In this document: positions 21,156 through 30,100 of the stretch, one piece after another
How positions within the stretch are numbered: position 1 is the stretch's first letter
Layout of the letters: every line of letters begins with the position of its first letter
Assembly (NCBI RefSeq): GCF_019393635.1
Contig: NC_057861.1
Coordinates: 172,331,577 to 172,395,576, forward strand
Reading direction: 5' to 3'
DNA length: 64,000 nt
Source of the DNA: Dromiciops gliroides
Lineage: Eukaryota > Chordata > Mammalia > Microbiotheria > Microbiotheriidae
The notes under the pieces: model-generated
Told to the model about the DNA's origin: nothing
The model's database searches: none
Seen by the model: only the letters and a program-made list of their open reading frames with translations
Translations under genes and position numbers: made by a program

Positions 21156-24100
21156 CATTTCTGCTTAATAGCAACCTTTGGCCTCTTCCTCCAATTGAAC
21201 CTTCCCTTGAAACAAAGAAAAACATTTAAATAAAAACAGAAGACACCTCAAACAATCCTACTGTATGTATCACATTTCATTTTCATATGGTCTCCCATCT
21301 CTGTCAAAAAAGAGAGAGGTATGTTTCATCATCAGTTCTCTAAGACTGAGATTAAATATTGCAGTTAATCAAAATGTGTATGCCTTTTAGAGTTCCTTTT
21401 TTTTTTTTTAACCATGTTACAAACATGACTAAGTTTGTTCTTCTGGTTCTTAACTTTGCCTTTCATCACATCATGCAAGTTTTCCCCTGCATCTCTGAAT
21501 TTCTTGTAATAGTTTCATAATAGTGAAGGAGGACCAAAGATCCAAAGTTGAAAAAAATATTCATTTGTATTCAGATACTGCAGTTTATTTAGATACTCTC
21601 TAGTTGATAGGTTTCCATTTTACTTCCAGGTTTTTGCTATTGTTAAAAAAAAACTGCATTGAATGTTTTGACTAGTTAATCTACTGGGGAATGGCTCTTG
21701 ATTTTATGTTGGCACATTGTATGTAGGTATAGTTAAAGTAGTTTTGTATACACATTGGCAATTTTACCTGAAAAATTAATTATGAAGGGAGCAGTATGGT
21801 ACAGTGTAAAGAATTCTGGATTTGGAAGCAGAGGACCTGGGTTCCAATCCTAGATCTTTCACCTGACACATTAGTGATCTTGTGCAAATCACTTTTACTT
21901 CTGAGCCTCATTCTCCTCTATAAAATGATGGTGCTAGCCTAAATGACCTCTCAGTTCCCTTTCAGCTCTAAATCTATGAAATTACTTTTGTCTTCTATTT
22001 TCCTAACTTCTTTAGTAAAGTTTGTAGAAATAAATATTTTATTCTATTTTTGTGATTGTTATTTATTAGACAAGTATTTCTTTAATTATTTTTTAAACTA
22101 TAGATGCTCACATAGTTGAATGGTCCCCTAGTGGAGAGAAGTATATTGTTGTCACAGTGAACAAGATAGATATCTACCAACTTGAAACTGCATCCATTAC
22201 TGGTACCATCACCACTGGAAAGAGAATTTCTTCTGTTACATTTATTTCAGTAAGTACATAAAACTAGCTATGGAATTCTTGTGTGTGTTCAATATTTAGG
22301 TACATTATCCTGTTTTTTTATCCTTCTTAGGATTCCATACTTGCTGTGGCTGGAGATGAAGAAATTGTAAGGTTGTTTGACTGTGAGTCACAAAAATGTC
22401 TCTGTGAATTTAAGGCTCATGAAAACAGGTATTTGCTTCTTAACACCTAAGGTTGTTTTTTTTTCTTTTTTCTTCCTTGTGTGTCTGTGTTTACACATAC
22501 ATGCATATGTATTCATATATCAATGCACATATGCATATCTCCAAGGGCAGCTAGGTGGCACTAGATGAGCACTAGGCCTGGTGTGAGGAGGACTTATCTT
22601 CCTGCATTTAAATCTTGCTTTAGACTCTTATTAGCTGTGTGACCCTGGGCAAGTCACTTAACCCTATTTGCTTCAGTTATGTCATTTATACAATGAGCTG
22701 GAAAAGGAATGATACAACTACTCCATTATCTTTGCCCAAAAAACATGCAAATGGGATCATGAAGAGTTGGATACAATTAAAAAACAACTGAACAGGGGGT
22801 AGCTAGGTGGTGCAGTGGATAGAGCACCGGCCCTGGATTCAGGAGGAACTGAGTTCAAATCTGGCCTCAGATACTTTATACTTACTAGCTGTGTGACCCT
22901 AGGCAAGTCACTTAACCCCAATTGCCTCATCAAAAAAAAAAAAAAAAAAACCCAACAAATCGTATCCCATGTTTTTCAAGATCAGAGATTTTTAAAATAG
23001 CTTATGAAGTATTTGTGGTAGTAGCTAGTATGGAATTTAAAAATGTGTAGGGAATGATATGTTAACTGAAGTTATTGTGATTGGTAACTTTAACATCACA
23101 TCAATATAAGTGACAATTCCTATAATAAGATGGAAGGAGGGGGCAGCTAGATGGCACATTGGAAAAAGCGCTGGCCCTGGATTCAGGAGGACCTGAGTTC
23201 AAATCTGGGCTCAGACACTTGACACTTATTATCTGTGTGACCCTGGGCAAGTAACTTAACCGTCATTGCCCTGCAAAAACAACAACAACAACAAAAAAAA
23301 AACAAACACAAAAAAAGATGGAAGGAAACAAGCATTTATTAAGTGCCTATTATGTTAGGCAGTACAGGGGATAGAGCACTGGCCCTGAAGTTGGGAGGAC
23401 CTGAGTTCAAATCTCACTTTAGACACTTGCTAGCTGTGTGACCCTGAGTAAGTCACTTAACCCCAATTGCCTTAAACATTCTGGACCATTTTGCCACTGG
23501 ACCCAGATATCTCTGGAGGAGAGAGTGAGGTTGATGACCTTGCAGAGTCCTCTCTCACTTAAATCCAATTCAGTGCAAGTTATGACAAGTCACCCCAACA
23601 ATATGGTTCTCTTTGAGAATGAAGGGGAAGTCAGCTAGGTGGTGCAGTGGATAAATCACTAGCCCTGGATTCAGGAGGACCTGAGTTCAAAGCTGGCCTC
23701 AGACACTTGAAACTTACTAGCTGTGTGACCCTGAGCAAGTCACTTAATCCTCATTGCCCCACAAAAAAAAAAAAAGAAAGAAAGAAAAAAGCGAATGAAA
23801 GACAAACAACAACAATTATGCTCACTTCAGTAGCACATATGTTAAGTACCTACTATGTGCCAGGCACTGTTTAACACAGAGCTTTACTACTATTATTTCA
23901 TTTGATCTTCACAACAACTTCTAGGGGTTAGGTGTTGTATCAGCCCCATTTTACAATTGAGGAAACTGAGGAAGACTGTAGTGATTTAGGATGGATCACA
24001 TAGTATCTGAAACCAGATTTGAACTCAGGTCTTCTGACTCCAGGCTCTATCTATAGTACCACCATAAGATACATCAGTGGATCCATGATTTCATAAATGT

Positions 24101-27100
24101 GAGTATTGACTCCTTCCACCTGTGCAGATTATACAATCCTTTTTTTAAAAAATTATATTTTTCACTTGTGAATCCTTCCCAACACCTTCCCAGAAAGCCA
24201 TTACTTATATCAGAGTTAAAAAAGTGGAGTTTGGATTTGTTGGGAGAGGGGGGCACAGTTTAGCAAAATAGATTGACACATAAAGTCTGACATTATCTAT
24301 AATATTCCATACTCATAATTTACTACTTGGAAGGAAGGAAGGGCCAAGCTTGATTACTATAATTTCAAAGCATTCAGCTTTGATTTTTTTGTTGTTCTTT
24401 CCATTTATGTAGCTGTGGTCTTCTGATTACTTCACTTTGCATCAGTTTGCATAACTTCCTATGCTTCTCTGTATTCATTATCTTCATAATTTCTTGCAGC
24501 ACAGTAATATTGCATTTCATTCATGTACCATAACATGTTTTGCTATTCTCCAGCAAAGTAGTTGTCAAACTATGGCTTGCAGGCCAAATGTGAGCCTTCA
24601 CTATTTGTATGGTCTGGTGTAGGAATGGTTTTTACATTTTAAAATAGTTTTATTTGAACATATAAAAATCATTCTTGGCTCTTGAGAGCCAAGAATGGTA
24701 GTGACCAAGATTTGGCCCAGGGTTTGTAATTTGTCAGCCCTTGCTCTGATAAGTGGGAATCAACTATGTTTCTTCTAGTTCTTTGCTTTTATAAAAATAT
24801 GCTACTATAAATATTTTGGTCATTGACTTCTTGAGGTATACACTTAGGAGTGGAATCAAAGAGTATGGACATTTTAGTCACTTTATTCTTATAATTCACA
24901 ATTACTTTTCAGCAAGAACTATTTACAGCTCCACCAACAATGCATTAATGTGCCTGTATTCCACAACCTTTTAAACTTTGAATATTCCTATATTTTGTAA
25001 TCTTTATCTGGGCAAAAGTTTCTAGGTAAAAGCTCAGAGTTGTCGTGGTGTACATTTTTCCTATCAGTGATTTAAACCATTCTTTCATATGGTTAATAGT
25101 CCATAACTCTTTTAAAAATATTTGTCCATGTCCTTTGACCACTTATCCATTGGGATTAGCTTTTGGTCTTAAAACATTTTTGTTAGTTGCCTATATTTCT
25201 TGAATATCAAATCCTTATCAATGATATTTGATTTAAAGAATTTTATTCCCAGTTGACCACTTCCCTTGTTATCCCAATTACATTAATTTTGTTTGTGCAA
25301 AAGGTTTTAATTTCATATAATCAGGGATCTTTTTTTTTTGGTAATTATCTCTGTCCCTTGCTTGGTTAAAAATTTAGCCCCTTGATATAGCTGTGAAAAA
25401 TATCAGATTTGGTCTGTTTTTTTTTTAATGGTATGGCTATTAATATTTAGGTCATGTATCCATTTTGTATTTATTGTGGTATTTGATGTAAGATATTGGT
25501 CTAAGCCTAATTTCTGCCAGGCCACTGTCCAGTTGCCCCAGAAATCCTTATCAGATAGGGAGTTCTTTCACTATGAACAAGTTGGATTTTTACCAGGGAT
25601 GCAAGGATGGTTCAGAATTAGCGGAAAAGTTAACATAATCCTATTAAAAACAAAAACATTCCAAAACCACATGGTTATCTCGAATAGGCATAGAAAAACC
25701 TTTAACAGAATCCAATACTCATTAATGTGAAAATTACAAAGCAGTAAATATCTTTATTAAACCTCAAACTAGCATTACATGCAATGGGAAAATATTACCT
25801 TTCTCAATAAATATAAGTAAAACAATGATGTCCTCTTTCCCTCACTTTTTTCTTTTCTAGAAATTCTAGCAATAGCAATAATACAAAAGGAAAAAATGAA
25901 GATATAAAAATAGGGAAAAGACAGCAATACCTATTTACTGATGACAAAAATTTATATAGAAAATTCTATCAATAAAGAAGTTATTTCACCAATAACTTCA
26001 TTAGGGTTTCAGGGTTCAAAATAAATCCATAAAAATCAACAGCATTTTTATATAGTAATTTTTTTTTTTTAGTGAGGCAGTTGGGGTTAAGTGACTTGCC
26101 CAGGGTCACACAGCTAGTAAGTGTTAAGTGTCTGAGGCCGGATTTGAACTCAGGTACTCCTGACTCCAGGGCCGGTGCTCTAACCACTGCACCACCTATC
26201 TGCCCCTCTATATAGTAATTTTTAAAAATATGAGAACATTAGAAAGAGAAATCCCACTCAAAAGAACTTCAACATGCACAAAATATCTAGGAGCTGATTT
26301 GACAAGGGACCTATGTAGATATATTTTTTTTTAAGTTTTGTTTTTATATTTCATATATTTACTAATTCCCACTTTATAAGAAATATCTTGTAACAAAACA
26401 AAACTAATAATCCAATGACCTCATCTGAAAATGCTTGTGACATTTCACATCTATAGCACCTCTACCACGTGTTAGTTTTGTCAATCAAAATTACCAGCCA
26501 ATTAGCTTGGAGCTCTGTGTGAAGACGATCTGGCTTCCTGTTTGACAAGGGGCTTCCGGGAGAAGGGGGAGGATCTCAGCCTTTTTGGTTCATGACTTGG
26601 GCTTAGCTGGTGAGATGCTGGGGTCTCTTAGAGATAGTTGGATGAAGTTTGCTTTTTACCCCCCCCCCCTCTTCACTAACTTCTGATGCACTTTAATAAA
26701 TACTTAAAGTCTAAACTCTTGCTAAAGCTTCTAATTTAAGGTGACCACTCATTAGATTTTAGACATCATAGCTATAATTTTAGGCCCTTACAGATCCAAA
26801 CATTTTTGGGAAGTCTAATACTAGGGAATGGACCCATGATATCATTGGTGTAGGGAACTTTTTGGTGAGGAAACTCCCTCTACCAATTTGAGGTCAGCAG
26901 TTTCTGCAGCTTAAAATCTTAAAGAGATAGCTGTAGCACTGAGGAGTTCAGTGACTTGCCTGGGGTCACACTGCTAGTGTATGTTGTCAATTGAGGTTTG
27001 AACTCAGTTCTCCCTGGCTTCGAAATCTATTCCCTATCTGTTAATATGTACCTAGGAGAAATCATAATTGATAAGGTTTTTGTAATCTCTGCTTTGAGTT

Positions 27101-30100
27101 TTACCTGGGTCAGTCCCCCAGTAACCGATTTTAACCTCATGAATGTTTGGAGTGTCCTCATAGATGATGAAAATATGGCACTGAGGCCTTGAATTAGTTT
27201 GTGACAATCAAGTTTTTATTTATTTATTTATTTATTTTTTAGTGAGGCAGTTGGGGTTAAGTGACTTGCCCAGGGTCACACAGCTAGTAAGTGTTAAGTG
27301 TCTGAGGCCGGATTTGAACTCAGGTACTCCTGACTCCAGGGCCGGTGCTCTATCCACTGCGCCACCTAGCTGTCCCGACAATCAAGTTATATGTGGGGTT
27401 TTTTTTGTTTTTTTGTTTTGCAGGGCAGTGAGTGACTTGCCCAGGGCCACACAGCTAGTCAGGTGTCTGAGGCTGGATCTGAATTCAGGTACTCCTGAAT
27501 CCAGGGCCAGTGCTTTATCTACTGTTCCTCCTAGCTGCCCCTTATATGTGTTTTTTTTATCCTTCTCAAATAAGTTTTTGTGTATACATTTCTTCCTGAA
27601 TGATGTTAGTTTGTGAGTGATAGTGAGACACTATATGTCCTCTGAAGCAACATATTAATATGGAGGCAATTGCTACTTTTTGTCATTTGTGCATTCCCAG
27701 AAATACTCATGGATGAGTTCCAGCTTTCTTACTTGTTTGACAGGCACTTTCTCTGGACCTGTTTCCCCCTCTGTAAAGACAGGTTGGACCATATAACCTC
27801 TAGATAACTTAATCTCTGGTCCTTTTGGCATTTTAAAAATATGCTTGGTAGTCCTAAAAAAAAGCTAGGTGGTCTTCCTTTTTCCCACTAGGTGGTAATG
27901 AATCACTATTGATGCTAATTCCTAAGTAAGTTTACACTTGGCAGACAGGTGGATAAATTCTTTCTTGGTGTATTCTGGAAGGGCATTGTGCTAGTGCATC
28001 ATATTAAGAAATATATTGATAGATCATTATAGGAGCAAATAGTCTCCTGCCCTAATACAATTCACATTGGAATATAGAAGGCTGGGTGAATGTTTGATGC
28101 CACTTGTCTTACTGGGATGGTGAGAAATAGAGAAATTAGGAGGGAAAGAGAAATTTGGTTGGACTGTATTTTCCAGTTCTGGTTGTGCTTTCACTGATAC
28201 CCTCTGAAGACACTGATTGTGGTGGGGAGTCTGAGTATACTTTGCTCCTTTTGCAAACCCTTCTCAAACCCTTCTCTTATTACCTCCTTTAACAACCTCT
28301 CCTTTGGAGTTAATTGAAAGCAAATTTACCAGCCAATTTAGATTCTGGTTGTTGTTATGTCAGATCCCAGCTCCTAAGACATTTTTCATCCTTTCTTAAT
28401 AAGATCAGTGCCTACATCACAGTTTTCCTCTCCACCTCAATTCCTTCCCTCATTCTAGAGGACTTTATCATATACAATGTTCCCTCAAATACTCTGATTC
28501 CCCACTTCCTCAGTCTACTCAGTTCCCAGGACCTATTTCACTCCACCTCAGCTACACACAGGAATGGTCAGACCTTTGATTTTGCTATTTTTCCCATATT
28601 TAAGAACTCTAAACTTTATTTGATGATAATCTTTTATGTTCAACCTACTATTTTTCTTCACCTTGACGTCTAATCTTTTTATTCTTCACTGCTCTCCCAG
28701 GCAACTACTACCCCTGCTCTGGCTACATTTCTAATTCCTTTCTAGGATTAAGCTCAGTTCAACTTTATGTGTCCTTTACTCCTGAGCCCCTTGTTTCCTT
28801 ATGTGCATGATTGCTATCTGTGGCTTACACCCCTGTCTGACTTCTTTGCTTCTACTCACCCGCTAGCTGTACTGGAGGAAACTGCAACACTGTGCTAATG
28901 GAGTCCACCACAAACTTACATTTACCATTCTAAATTGCACTCTCACTGTAGCACCTATTACTTCACTCCACTTGATTTCCTTGTCCCACCCACCACAGCT
29001 TCTGTCTCTGACCTCTTCTTTTCTCCCCAAGTCTTTCTGTTTGTCCCCATCATCATCCGCATTCTTTCTCTGATTTTCATTCTCTTCCAGTCTAATAGTT
29101 CTTCCCAGCTGCCCAGAGACACACCCTTTCACCATCGTTAAAACAAACCAACAACAAAAAAAACCCTACATCTTAGCATTAGACCTTCCTACTCAGGAAA
29201 ATCTGGGGACTCCCTATTAGCGTCAGGACCAAAGACAAAGACTTTTGCCATTTAAAGCTCTTTACAACTTGGCTCTTTCCTACCTTTCTCATATTCTTAT
29301 GTTCTACTCTCTGCCATGAACTCTACAGTCCAGCCAAACTGGCTTTCTTCCTGTCTCAGCACTCCAACTCCCAACTGATGTGCTGCCAGGGAGTCTCTTC
29401 TGATCCCCAGCCCATAGATTCTCTGACTTCTTTTAGCTCAAACACCATCTGCAGGAGAGCTTTTCTGAAGCCCTCTCAGGTCCTACTGTCACACCCTCTA
29501 AAACATCTACCCTCCATTTCTAGGGTACTTTCCAGTTAAGTATGTCTTGATTCCCTCTCCCACCTCATTCCGATGTAGCTCCTAAGGAGCTCTTTGTCAT
29601 CAGATTATCACTTTTTTTCTAGAGTAAAAGACATTTGCAGCTTTGAAGTCCCAGAGCATCATGTTATTGTTACAGCATCGAGTGATGGCTTCATCAAAAT
29701 GTGGAGGCATAACCCAAATAAGGTTAGTACTATAGCATTATGCTATATAAATATAAGTCAATAATAGGGCTCTCACTGCAGTTTGGGTTGTCAGTTTTCT
29801 CCTTATTTTGCCAAGAACCTGAGTCTGAACCATGACTTTTAATAACCCTATGACCTTGGACAGCTATGGTACCTATTGAAACCTTAGTTTCCTTATCTGG
29901 AAAATAGGAATAAACCCCACAGGGCCAAGCCTATAGGTAGGCATCTATCTAGAATGACAGGCATACTGACAAGGCTTTTATTGATGATCTTTTATAAATG
30001 CTTCTAAATGCCAGGAAATTTGACTCTCAGGGACATGTGGTGGGTTTTGTTGTATGAATATGTGTGTATAGGTTATGCATTCATTTCTGTAGAGGGCTTA

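Noticed and set aside
22543-23790. Regularly spaced repeats resembling a CRISPR array
   Set aside because: These are independent SINE insertions of about 150-250 bases with tails in a mammalian intron.
28314-28673. 119-codon frame in PAK1IP1 intron 7
   Set aside because: It lies in L2-like sequence and shows no homology to a known protein or exon structure.
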